The notes under the pieces are model-generated. The model saw only the letters and a program-made list of their open reading frames with translations. It was not told where the DNA came from and did no database searches. A stretch of DNA of 64,000 nucleotides from an uncultured Opitutales bacterium (GTDB lineage Bacteria; Verrucomicrobiota; Verrucomicrobiia; Opitutales; Intestinicryptomonadaceae): positions 13,735 to 77,734 of the forward strand of contig URJJ01000005.1 of assembly GCA_900548185.1 (NCBI GenBank), given 5' to 3'. Positions 1 through 8,700 of this stretch are shown here, in pieces. The first letter of the stretch is position 1. The number at the start of each line of letters is the position of its first letter. Position numbers and translations under genes: made by a program.

Positions 1-226
1 TGACGTGGCGCAGCTTGCCGCATCCGGTGTCCCGCCATTGCCGAAATCCGGCTTCATTTTTCCAAAGCCAAAATCTCTGCGCGGCGTGTGGAAAGGCGGA
101 GTCTCCGGAAATTCCCCTGCGGGGGAGATTTTTCAATGCGGACCGGGGCGGGCGCCTCCGGCTCTCTCATGCAGCAATTTTCCCGGGCAGGCGCTGCCCA
201 TGCCAGCCCGAAGCTCCCCGGCCCTG
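1..226. other. no gene seen at left edge
   Basis: No open frame here shows recognisable protein features; the frames present look like GC-rich noise. A short inverted repeat (TCCCC-TGC-GGGGA followed by T residues, about 112-133) resembles a weak plus-strand terminator for a gene lying outside the window. It points the wrong way to serve the minus-strand gene that ends at 227. Confidence 0.4.
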
Positions 227-1018
227 TCAGGAGTGCGAAGCTTCAAGGCTTTCGGCGTCGCCAAGGCCGTTTGAGCGCATGAACTCTGCAAAGTCGTCCG
301 GAATGGGGGCGCGTATCAGCATGCCGGGGACGACCTTCGTGAAGTCCATCTCCCATGCGTGCAGGGCCTGCCTTTTCATCTGGACGAGCTTGAGGTCCGC
401 CTCCGAGAGCCCGTTTTCGACAAAGTGCAGGTATACGTTTTCGTCGGGGCCGTAGATTTTGTCGCCCACTATTTCCCGGCCTATCCACTGGGCGTGCGCG
501 CGTATCTGGTGCTTGCGCCCGGTTAGGATTTCCACGGCGCAGAGGGTGTGGCGCGGCCCGCGGCGCAGGGGGAGGAAGCGCGTGGCCGCCCTCTTTGCGG
601 AGGCGCGGTCGGGGGCGCAGGCCTGCTTTATTGCGACCTGCGAGTTTTTGTCGCCGGCCAGAGGCTGGGTCACGACGTACTCGCCTTCAAGGGCGCCGTT
701 TAGTATGGCCAGGTACTTTTTGCCGACGTCCTTTGTCTCGACGGCCTTCTGGGCGATGCCGGCCGCGCGCCTGTTTTTTGCGAGCACGACCGCCCCGCTC
801 GTCTCCCTGTCGAGCCGGCTTACGAGGTGCATCACCTCAAGCCCGGAATACTCCCTCGCCGCGCCGACGAGGCTCGAAAGCGGGCCGTTTTTAGACGGGT
901 GGCACACGAGCCATCCGGGTTTGTTTATTGCGAGGAAGTCGTCGTTTTCGAGGAGTATCCAGGTTTTGAATTCGTCGAGGTCCACAAGGCCCGCGGTTTC
1001 GCTGAAGTGGTCTGTCAT
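227..1018 (-). CDS. RluA-family RNA pseudouridine synthase
   Basis: Isomerises a uridine in rRNA or tRNA to pseudouridine in the cytoplasm. The 263-residue protein has the RluA-family core: a LAINKPGWLV segment near residue 35, the catalytic-loop motif SRLDRETSG with its Asp around residue 75, and the late GRKHQIRAH motif near residue 180. The usual HRLD reads SRLD, so the His is replaced while the catalytic Asp stays. The frame stays open much further upstream (to 1639), but that extension lies antisense to menG and lacks family features. The ATG at 1018 gives a normal family length and overlaps the menG stop by 4 bases (ATGA), indicating one transcript. Which uridine is modified (RluC, RluD or TruC type) cannot be told. 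Confidence 0.88.
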   Translation of the reverse strand: MTDHFSETAGLVDLDEFKTWILLENDDFLAINKPGWLVCHPSKNGPLSSLVGAAREYSGLEVMHLVSRLDRETSGAVVLAKNRRAAGIAQKAVETKDVGKKYLAILNGALEGEYVVTQPLAGDKNSQVAIKQACAPDRASAKRAATRFLPLRRGPRHTLCAVEILTGRKHQIRAHAQWIGREIVGDKIYGPDENVYLHFVENGLSEADLKLVQMKRQALHAWEMDFTKVVPGMLIRAPIPDDFAEFMRSNGLGDAESLEASHS

Positions 1019-1737
1019 TTTTTTGATGCCGTTGTGAGGGCGACGAAGCCGAACGCCATCCCCCTTGATGAAATTTCCGAGAATCCGGCGCATTCTATCA
1101 TGGCGTGGAGCTCCTCCCGGCGCGGGAAAGCCCGCGTGGTTTTTGCGAGGTATTCGTAGTCGGCCCTGCATCCGCCCAATAGCGACGCGACGGCGGGCAC
1201 GCACCTTTCCATAAAGAAATTCTGGACCGGTTCGAGGATTCCCGGCGCCCGCGCGACTTCCAGTATCGCAAGCCTCCCCCCCGGGGCCAGCACGCGGCGT
1301 ATTTCGCGCAGGCACGCCGGCCTGTCCGCAAAATTCCTGAATCCGAACGATATTGCGCATGCCGAAAACGAATCCGGCGGGAAGGGCAGGGCGGAGGCGT
1401 CGGCCCGGACGAATTCCGCGCGCCCCGCAAACCCCGCGGCTTCCGCCTTCCTGCGGGCAAGCTCCAGCATCTCCGGGCACAGGTCGCAGCAGACGGCGCG
1501 CAGCGACGGGCTCAGGCGCAGCATTGAAAGCGCCACGTCCCCGCTCCCGCACGCGAGGTCGAGCACCGGGGCGGGGCCCGCTCGCTCTGCGGCCGCCCTG
1601 GCCGCGCGCGCGCGCCACAGCCTGTCCAGGCCGCCGCACATCGCCCGGTTTATGAGGTCATATTTGGGGGCGACGCGCGCGAACATTTCGCGCACCTCGT
1701 CGGGATTTCTGCTGTTGGGGTTTGGCGCGGGGGGCAT
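1015..1737 (-). CDS. menG: UbiE/MenG-family quinone C-methyltransferase
   Basis: SAM-dependent methyltransferase expected to convert demethylmenaquinone to menaquinone, the last step of respiratory quinone synthesis. From the chosen start it is 240 residues. Seen are the N-terminal MFARVAPKYDLIN motif typical of UbiE/MenG, the SAM-binding LDLACGSGDVAL loop near residue 60, and the downstream FGFRNFADR motif that is characteristic of this family. The frame extends upstream to 1860, but the conserved part begins just after the ATG at 1737; an ATG at 1767 is also possible. Neither has a clear Shine-Dalgarno. It is translationally coupled to the pseudouridine synthase. Menaquinone rather than ubiquinone is inferred from the likely lineage. 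Confidence 0.85.
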   Translation of the reverse strand: MPPAPNPNSRNPDEVREMFARVAPKYDLINRAMCGGLDRLWRARAARAAAERAGPAPVLDLACGSGDVALSMLRLSPSLRAVCCDLCPEMLELARRKAEAAGFAGRAEFVRADASALPFPPDSFSACAISFGFRNFADRPACLREIRRVLAPGGRLAILEVARAPGILEPVQNFFMERCVPAVASLLGGCRADYEYLAKTTRAFPRREELHAMIECAGFSEISSRGMAFGFVALTTASKK

Positions 1738-1896
1738 GGGTTGAAAAATGGCTCGGTTTTTGGGCATGCGGATTCGGAATGGCCCGCAAAGCCTTGATTT
1801 AAAAGCAAAAAAGTGTTTATTTGTCTTGAAATTGCCCGTTTTTAGCTCCATATCAAACAAATTTTATAAAAAGAACTACTATAAACAGGCATAACC
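1738..1896. promoter_or_regulatory. divergent AT-rich promoter region
   Basis: This AT-rich gap separates the minus-strand menG from the plus-strand HU-like gene, so it must hold outward promoters for both. A TTGAAA at 1826-1831 and TATA-like hexamers at 1865-1870 and 1880-1885 are visible on the plus strand, but their spacing is not canonical, so no exact promoter is called. Confidence 0.4.
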
Positions 1897-2250
1897 ATGC
1901 AGAATCTAACTAAACGCGAAATAGTTCAGAAAATTTACGCAACCAAGCCGGAGTGCCGCAACGGGAGCGTCCTTCAGAACGACGTCAAGGACATCGTGCA
2001 GATGACCCTCGACACGATAGTTGACAGCCTGTCTTCCGGCAGGAACGTCGAGCTCAGAAATTTCGGCGTGCTCGAAGTCCAGATACGCAAGCCGCGCGTA
2101 GGCCGCAACCCCACGATGCCCGAAAACGACGTGATGATACCCAAGCGCGCCATCGTGAAGTTCAAGTCCGGCAAGGAGCTGAAGGCGGCCCTCAAGAAGC
2201 TCGACCTGTCCATAGTGGAGCGGGGCAAGGAATCGCGCTCGCGCAAGTAA
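1897..2250 (+). CDS. HU/IHF-family DNA-binding protein
   Basis: A 117-residue nucleoid protein of the bacterial histone-like family. It opens with NLTKREIVQKIY, a helical start typical of HU/IHF, and carries GRNVELRNFGVLEV near residue 50 and the beta-arm sequence RKPRVGRNPTMP near residue 68. It is longer than standard HU (about 90 residues), with a basic C-terminal tail rich in Lys and Arg ending SRSRK, which probably adds DNA contacts. It precedes hisS by one base, so both are probably co-transcribed from the AT-rich region upstream. Whether it acts as a homodimer like HU or is site-specific like IHF cannot be read from sequence. Confidence 0.92.
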   Translation: MQNLTKREIVQKIYATKPECRNGSVLQNDVKDIVQMTLDTIVDSLSSGRNVELRNFGVLEVQIRKPRVGRNPTMPENDVMIPKRAIVKFKSGKELKAALKKLDLSIVERGKESRSRK

Positions 2251-2251
2251 G

Positions 2252-3583
2252 ATGTTTAAGACCCTTCCAGGATTCCGCGAATTCTACCCGGCGGAGTGCG
2301 CGGAAAAGGCCGCGCTTTTCGACGGATGGAGGAGGACGGCGAAGTCTTTCGGCTTTGCGGAATTTGAGCCGCCCGTGCTCGAGCAGCTCGACCTTTTCAC
2401 GGAAAAAAGCGGCGAGGAAATCAAAAGCCAGCTTTTTGAATTCGTCGACAAGGGCGGCAGGGCCGTGGCTCTGCGCCCCGAAATGACCCCGTCGCTGGCC
2501 CGCATGGCGGGCGCCAGGGCGGGCGGCCTGCGAAGGCCGGTCAAGTGGTTTGCCATCGGCGAAAACTACCGCTACGAGCGCCAGCAGAAGGGCAGGCTGC
2601 GCGCCTTTTACCAGTTCAACGCCGACATCCTCGGCGAGGAGTCCGTTTCCGCCGACGCGGAGGCCGTGGCCCTCCTTATAGAGTCTCTGCGCGCCTTCGG
2701 GCTGACGCGGGACGAGTTCCGGCTGCGCCTCGGCGACCGCAACCTCTGGGTTCTCTTCCTCGAGGGATGCGGCGTGGGCGAAGACTTCATAATAAGGGTG
2801 CTTTCTGTCGTCGACAAAATTGAAAAGGTCTCGCCCGCAGCCTTCAGCGAAATGATGGCGGAGGCGCTCTCGGGTTCGGGATGCGAGCCGTCCGCGCTCG
2901 TGGAAAAGTGCCGCGAATTTGTGGCGGTTAAGAGCCTCGAGGGCCTCAAGGCCGCCTTCGGGGGCGCCGACGGGGATTTCAAAAACAAGGTCGAGGCCAG
3001 GCTCTCCGACTGGGACGCCCTCATTGGGCTTCTGGGCGACATGGGCGTGGCCGGCTTCGTGAATGTCGACATGGGCATCGTAAGGGGCCTGGCCTACTAT
3101 ACGGGCTTTGTGTTTGAGGCTTTCCAGACGGTAGGCACCGGCCGCGCGCTCGCCGGCGGCGGAAGGTACGATTCTCTCGTGAAAAAGCTGGGCTTTCCGG
3201 ACATGCCCGCCGTGGGCTTCGGCATGGGCGACGTCACCGTGTCGGACCTCCTGAAGCTCGTGGGCAAAATGCCCGAGGGCCGGGTCTCCCCGGACGTCTA
3301 TGCCGTGATAGGCTCCGAATCGCTGCGGGGCGCCGCCCTCGGCGCGGTTTCGTCCCTGCGCCGCGCCGGAATCGGCGTAGAATACCCGTTCCGCGCGGCG
3401 GGATTCGGCAAGCAGTTCAAAGCGGCCGACGCGTGCGGGGCCAGGTTCGCTGTCATATTCGGCGAGGACGAGATGGCGGGGGGCTGCGTTAAGGTTAAAG
3501 ACCTCAAAAGCGGCTCGGAGGAAGAGGTTCCCCTGGAAAAGCTTTCCGCACACCTTCTCGAAGCGAAGAAGGCCGGGCTCTGA
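2252..3583 (+). CDS. hisS: histidyl-tRNA synthetase
   Basis: Class II aminoacyl-tRNA synthetase that charges tRNA-His using ATP. The 443-residue length is normal. Visible are the N-terminal PGFREFYP segment, ALRPEMTPS near residue 75, the motif 2 region FAIGENYRYERQQKGR near residue 100, the histidine-binding motif RGLAYYTGFVFEAF near residue 280, and motif 3 (AGGGRYDSL and VGFGMG) near residues 300-330. A C-terminal anticodon-binding domain follows. The start lies one base after the HU-like stop. A strong intrinsic terminator follows about 40 bases after the stop, closing this two-gene unit. Confidence 0.95.
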   Translation: MFKTLPGFREFYPAECAEKAALFDGWRRTAKSFGFAEFEPPVLEQLDLFTEKSGEEIKSQLFEFVDKGGRAVALRPEMTPSLARMAGARAGGLRRPVKWFAIGENYRYERQQKGRLRAFYQFNADILGEESVSADAEAVALLIESLRAFGLTRDEFRLRLGDRNLWVLFLEGCGVGEDFIIRVLSVVDKIEKVSPAAFSEMMAEALSGSGCEPSALVEKCREFVAVKSLEGLKAAFGGADGDFKNKVEARLSDWDALIGLLGDMGVAGFVNVDMGIVRGLAYYTGFVFEAFQTVGTGRALAGGGRYDSLVKKLGFPDMPAVGFGMGDVTVSDLLKLVGKMPEGRVSPDVYAVIGSESLRGAALGAVSSLRRAGIGVEYPFRAAGFGKQFKAADACGARFAVIFGEDEMAGGCVKVKDLKSGSEEEVPLEKLSAHLLEAKKAGL

Positions 3584-3624
3584 CGCGCCGCGCCCGCTGG
3601 CGCGCACGTTTGGAGAAGGCATTG

Positions 3625-3652
3625 CGGCGCATTTTTATGCGCCGTTTTTTTT
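3625..3652 (+). terminator. intrinsic terminator after hisS
   Basis: A perfect 8-bp stem CGGCGCAT (3625-3632) and ATGCGCCG (3637-3644) closes a TTTT loop and is followed by eight T residues (3645-3652). This is a textbook rho-independent terminator on the plus strand. Confidence 0.92.
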
Positions 3653-4281
3653 GTCCCCTCACCGCGCCGGATTGCTGGGTGCTCTTTTGGAAACATTGCG
3701 GATTATTTGCAGCGGGGCGACCCGCCGCGTTTCCGACTCGGCCGGGCTTGGGATGCGGGGGCGCACTCGGGGTATCGCGGCTTTTTTGTTTGCGGAGCCT
3801 CCCGCCCGATTGTGGCGGCTCGGGCGGAGTTTCCTTTCCCCGCAGCCTGCTCCGGATTTTGCCGGGAGGCGGGCTTTCATCCTGGATGGCGCGCGCTTTG
3901 GAGTTTTATGTTTTCGCGTGCACGCCGCCTCCGGAGGCGTTTTGCGTTTCCGCATCCCGCAGCCTGCGGGGGGGCGAATCCCGGGGCATCGGGGGCGGTG
4001 TGCGAATATTTTTGGCGAAAGTTTGCTCCGCGCGGCGGGGGGCTTGTGCGCATTTCCGCCCGCCTGGGAAGCTTCTGAATCCCCGCGAAATGCCGTGAAA
4101 ATAGCGCATGCTTGCCGGTGCGCTCCCCGATTGCAGTGCGCTCGCCCCGCCGAATCCCGCCCAGCGCGTCCCTGCGAATTTTTAAAATGTTGCAATAAAT
4201 CCGGCGCGCCGCTGTCATTACATGCGACGCTTCCATCGGGCCTGCGGCGCAGGGCGGGAATGGGGCACCCTTTTTTTTGAA
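3653..4281. other. 630-base gap without a recognisable gene
   Basis: GC-rich stretch between the hisS terminator and the sigma factor. Open frames exist on both strands, but none has a convincing start, domain or amino-acid composition; they are Arg/Pro/Ala-rich as expected for chance frames in GC-rich DNA. The last 100 bases become more AT-rich (around 4180-4220) and probably contain the promoter of the sigma operon. Confidence 0.45.
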
Positions 4282-4767
4282 ATGGCGGACGAATCTGTAC
4301 ATGCGAGGTACGCGGCGAGGCTCACGGCCTACGCCATGGGCATCTGTTCCGACGCGGAGCTTTCGCGCGACATCGTCCAGGACGTATTCTGCGAATATTT
4401 CAAAAATCCGCCGCGCAAGGATGTGGCCTCCTGGTTTTACAGGGTGTGCAAGAACAAGCTACTCAACCGCCTGGTGCGCGAAAGGCGCATGTCGGGCTGC
4501 GGCGAGGAGTTCTTCGATTCCGTGCCGTGCGAGCGTCCCTGCCCGTCCCGCACTGCGGAGAGGAACGACTCGGTCTCCCGCCTCATGGAATTTCTGGCCC
4601 GCCTCCGCCCCGAGGAGCGGGAAGCCTTGACCCTAAAATACTTCGAGGAATTTTCATACGCGCAGATAGCGGAGATAATGAATACCACATCCTCGAACGT
4701 GGGGACCCTGATTTTCAGGGGAATGTCGAAGCTCAAGTCAATGATGTCGGAGGACGAAAAACCATGA
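4282..4767 (+). CDS. ECF-type RNA polymerase sigma factor (copy 1)
   Basis: A 161-residue sigma-70-family extracytoplasmic-function-type factor that redirects RNA polymerase. Region 2 is seen around residues 5-60 (SRDIVQDVFCEYF, then the SWFYRVCKNKLLNR segment). Region 4 lies around 105-155 (LRPEEREALTLKYFEEFSYAQIAEIM, then TTSSNVGTLIFRGMSKL as the helix-turn-helix). The frame extends upstream to 4222, but ATG 4282 starts just before the family-like sequence. The stop overlaps the ATG of the membrane protein downstream by 4 bases, the usual sigma/anti-sigma arrangement. Architecture and context closely match the second sigma factor at 22002. The signal it answers is unknown. Confidence 0.9.
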   Translation: MADESVHARYAARLTAYAMGICSDAELSRDIVQDVFCEYFKNPPRKDVASWFYRVCKNKLLNRLVRERRMSGCGEEFFDSVPCERPCPSRTAERNDSVSRLMEFLARLRPEEREALTLKYFEEFSYAQIAEIMNTTSSNVGTLIFRGMSKLKSMMSEDEKP

Positions 4768-5738
4768 ACGAAGAAATTTTGAGATACCTGCACGGCGAAT
4801 GCCCGCCCGCCGAAAGGTCCGCCATAGAGGCGCGGATAGCTTCCGACGCGGACTTCCGACGCGAATACGAAGATGCGGCCGCCTTCCATGCCGGGCTGAG
4901 GGAGCTCTTCGACGCCGCCGCGCGCGCGGATGTGCCGGATGCTGCTTCGGCGCGCGCGGAGAGGCTCGTTTGCGACGCCGTCCGGTTCGGGCGCCGCCGG
5001 GCGCGTCCGGAGGGCTTCCTCCGCCGGGCGGCCATGCATGCCGGCCTTCCCCTGGCCGCGTGCGCGGTTTTCATGTTTGCCGCGCTCTCCTTTGTGAGGG
5101 ACTCCCGGAACGCGCCGGGGTATGCCGGGGGGGAGGGCCGCGCCGCCGCCGGCGCGCCGGTTGCAGTGGACATTTCCGGCTACGCCTCCGCCCCCGCTTT
5201 GCGCTCGGGGCCGATTGCCAGGGATAGGGTTTCAGGCTTTGCCGACTTGCGCGTGGAGGCCGATTCCTACGCCGCCTCCGACGGATTCGGCCTTCCCGGG
5301 CCAGCCGACCCGCTCGCCTATTCCGCCGCCCCCAAAGCCGCCCGGGCCGCGGCGATGGCTCATGCGGCCCCGCCTCCCCCCGCCGTGCGGGCCGGCTCCT
5401 CCGCCGCTACGGTCGAGGAGATACTGGCGAAGGCGTACGCTGCCTCTTCGTGGGGCCGGAGCGGAACGGTTTACACGGTTTCGGACACTGCGGCGCATGG
5501 GTATTCGCACGGCGCCTATGCGGAGTTTGCAGACGGCGGGAATCCGGAGCTTTCGGCGCGCGGGGCGGAACCCCGGGGAGCTTCCCCGGCTTCGGCCGGC
5601 GTCTGCCGCGCCGCTGATGCGGCTTTCAAGCCGTTCCGCGCCAGGAGCCAGGCTTCGGAGCTTCTCGAAATGACGATTTCGACGGAGGAGGCTGCGGGAA
5701 GGCCGCATTCGGCGGCGTTTTCCCCGTCGCTTTATTAG
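4764..5738 (+). CDS. single-pass membrane protein, putative anti-sigma factor
   Basis: A 324-residue protein I cannot assign to a named family. The N-terminal 90 residues are acidic and helical (begins NEEILRYLHGECPPAERSAIEARI), which resembles the cytoplasmic part of FecR/RskA-like anti-sigma factors (short helix, then sequences such as ERSAIEARIASDADFRREYEDAAAF). One hydrophobic segment near residue 100 (PLAACAVFMFAALSFV) is the only membrane span. The remaining 200 residues are low-complexity Ala/Pro/Ser-rich and would be periplasmic. No zinc-binding HxxxCxxC motif is seen. Position directly behind the sigma gene with a 4-base overlap supports an anti-sigma role; this is inference. The next gene begins at the base after the stop. 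Confidence 0.6.
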   Translation: MNEEILRYLHGECPPAERSAIEARIASDADFRREYEDAAAFHAGLRELFDAAARADVPDAASARAERLVCDAVRFGRRRARPEGFLRRAAMHAGLPLAACAVFMFAALSFVRDSRNAPGYAGGEGRAAAGAPVAVDISGYASAPALRSGPIARDRVSGFADLRVEADSYAASDGFGLPGPADPLAYSAAPKAARAAAMAHAAPPPPAVRAGSSAATVEEILAKAYAASSWGRSGTVYTVSDTAAHGYSHGAYAEFADGGNPELSARGAEPRGASPASAGVCRAADAAFKPFRARSQASELLEMTISTEEAAGRPHSAAFSPSLY

Positions 5739-8700
5739 ATGGGATTGCGCATGAAAACATTTGATGCGATATTCTTTGCCGCGGCGGCGTGCGCCTTGTG
5801 CGCCGCGTATGGCCAGGCGTACGGCGGCGGGGAAAAGGCTCTCGAAATGGAGACCTTCACTTCCACGGATTTCTCGGAACTTGAAAGGCGGGGGCGCCCG
5901 TGGCTTCTGGGTGCGTCCGGGCTGAGGGAGGCCCGCCCGCCGAGGGACGTCGTGTCGCTTCTCCTGCGGAATCCGTCCGACCGCGAGCTCTTCAACCGTT
6001 CAAACGCCACAATCCTGGCATGTTTCGGGGGGGGCGAAAAGGGGGCGAAACTGGAGACGGTTTTTGTTCCGCCCAATTCCCCGTTGGAGGCCCCGGCCCG
6101 CCCGGGGGAGATTGTATGCATACTAAATTCCGTGGACGGGATGCGGTATGAGCCGCTGCGTTGGTCCGGCGAGGCCGGAGCGTGGATTCCGCTCGACTTT
6201 TACGAACTGGAAAAGATGGCGGCTTCCGGCTCTTCCGCCGCGCAGGTTGTGCTGGGCGGCTACTATCTGCGCGGGGAAAGGGCGGCGGGGGATTTCAAAA
6301 AGGCCTACGAATGTTTTGCGTCCGCCGCGCAGGCGGGCAATCCGGCCGGGCGCCTCGCCCTCGGGCAGATGTTCCGCGACGGCGTAGGCGTCGAGGCAGA
6401 CCGGGAGAGGGGCGCCGAATATGTGAGGGAGGCCGCCGAGGCCGGATATGCGCCCGCATTCTCCTATATGGGATACGCCCTGATGAAGGGCCTCGGCTGC
6501 GCCGAGAATCGCGCCGCTGCGCGGGCGTGGCTCGAAAAGGGCGCGGCGGCGGGGGACGACATGGCGTTTATGCTATTGTCCGAACTCGCGGCGGCCGAAC
6601 CCGGCGGAAGAAGCGCCTCGGCGAATTTTCTCGCGGAGGCGCGCAGGCGCGGAAACCGCCACGCAGCCGAACTTCTCGGCGACATGCTCTACGCCGAAGC
6701 CGTGCGCGTCAGGGCCGGGGGGGAGCCCCGCATAAGGCTCGACGCCGTGCGCAATGACGGGGAGTCCGGGTGGATGCCTCTTTTAAACATGGCAGGCGAG
6801 CAGTATTCCTACGCGGCCGAGCGCGGGATGCCCGGGGCCATGGTCAAGTTTTCCTATTTCGGATACGTCAGGGCCTCCGATCGCGCCTTTCTCCAAAACA
6901 GGGCGGCGGAAATCCTTATGGAGGGCGCGGGGGACAAGCCTGCGCGCGCCTTCTACGCCCTCGCCCTGCTGCATTCCAGGTTCGACCGCTCCAAATATCT
7001 GGCCTGCATGTCCCGCGCGTGGGAGGAGTCGAAGCCAGGGGATGCGGGGTTCGACCGCGCGAAGGCCGGCATGTGCGCCGCGGAATGGAAGGCCAGAATG
7101 GGCGACGCCGCGGGGGCGTTTGAAATACTTGAAGATGTTTACTCCGAATACGGGCGCCCCGAGGCGCTCTTTGAAATGGCGGCCATGCGGCTCGACAAGT
7201 CGGGCCCGGTGTACGATCCCGCCGAAGCCCTTTCGCTTTGCTTTCAGGCGGAGGAGGCGGGTGCGGTCCAGCCGGCGCTGTCGGCTCTTGCGCGGGCGCA
7301 CACGGGGGATTTCTCGGGGGTGGAGGCCGTGTTTGCGGCGCCCCCGTCCGCCACGGAAAGCGAGCGCGCCCGGGCCCTCTTCAGGATGGCCGACTTTGCG
7401 GACTTTTCGATAAACCCCCGGGGGGCCTACGACCCGTCGTCTTTTTCCGAAAATCCGCGTCCGGAGCAGATAGTAAAGTGGTACGGGGAGGCCGCGGCGC
7501 TCGGAAATCCGGACGCCATGTCCCGTTACGGCGAATATCTGGAATTTGAGAAGAAGGACGGCCCCGGGGCGTTTGAGTTGTACGGGAAGGCTTTCGGGGC
7601 GGATCCGCTGTGCGAGGGCGCGGTGAATCTTGCGCGGGCCCTGGGCGAGGGCGCCATATGCCCGCCGGACGTGGCGCGCGCGCGCGAAATCATGGATTCG
7701 CTTAGGCATGCGCAAAAGCCGTCGTCGGCAAGGGCGCGCATGGAAAAGGGGTTCGACGTGACGGCGAGCCTGTATTCTGCAAGGCATTCCGACATACCCG
7801 ACGAGGTGAGGGCCCTGCTTCCCCTGCTGCATTCCGGGAACGCCCAGGATGCGGAGGGTTATGGGAAGCTTCTGGACGCCGCCGTGCGCTTCGTGAAATC
7901 CGGGGGCGCCAGCCGCCTGGCGGGCGAGGATGCGCTCGCAATTTTTGAGGCCGCCGGGGACCGCGCAGCCGGCGAGGGCGACGAGCTTTCCGCCGCCGAT
8001 TTTTACACGTCCCCCGGAGGCTTCAGCAGCCTTCCGGCCGCCTCCCGGCTGCGCGCAAAGGCCGCCGCGCTTTACATTAACGGACGCGGAAAGCTCGAAG
8101 ATGCGGATTTTGCCGCAAAGCTCCTCGACGGGGCGGACTCCAGCCTGTCCGTGGCAGCCCATGTCCGCGCCGGCGACTTTGCCGGGGCCTTCGCCATAAT
8201 CGAAAGGCTCTGCCCACGGTCCGCATCCGCGCCTTCGCCTGATTTGCAGCGCATAAAATACGTGCGGGACTTCATACTGAAGCGCAACGGCCCGCCTTCG
8301 GAATATGAAGTCGCCGAAAAAATCCTTGCCGAATGCGCCCGCTCCGGAGCCGACGGCGCCCTTGAGGACCTGGCCGAAGTCAGAATGTACCTGGGCGATT
8401 TCGACGGGTATTTCAGGGCGGCGAAGGCGGGTTTTGACGCGGGCCGCCCGGGATGCACCCAGCTTTACGGGCGCGCCCTTGAATTTGGCATCGGAACTGC
8501 CGCAGATGCGGACGCCGCGCTGGAAGCCTACCTGAAGTCCCTAGAATTGTTCGGGGCGGAAATGGCCTCCGCGCAGGACGGCGGAGAAAATCCCGCAGCG
8601 GACGGCGAAAATGCCAGAAGATTGGGCGAGGCCCGCATGCGCGCGGCGCACATTCTCATGGCGCGCGGGGATTTTGCCGGGGCAGAAAAAGCAATCGGGG

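Noticed and set aside
227..1639. 470-residue version of the pseudouridine synthase
   Set aside because: The upstream extension is antisense-frame sequence overlapping menG; the ATG at 1018 gives a normal family length and an ATGA overlap.
2192..3622. Long minus-strand frame (476 codons) across hisS
   Set aside because: It is antisense to a clear histidyl-tRNA synthetase, has skewed composition and shows no family motif; such shadow frames are common in GC-rich DNA.
6783..8162. 459-codon minus-strand frame inside the Sel1-repeat gene
   Set aside because: Shadow of the plus-strand coding sequence with Arg/Gly/His-rich composition and no features.
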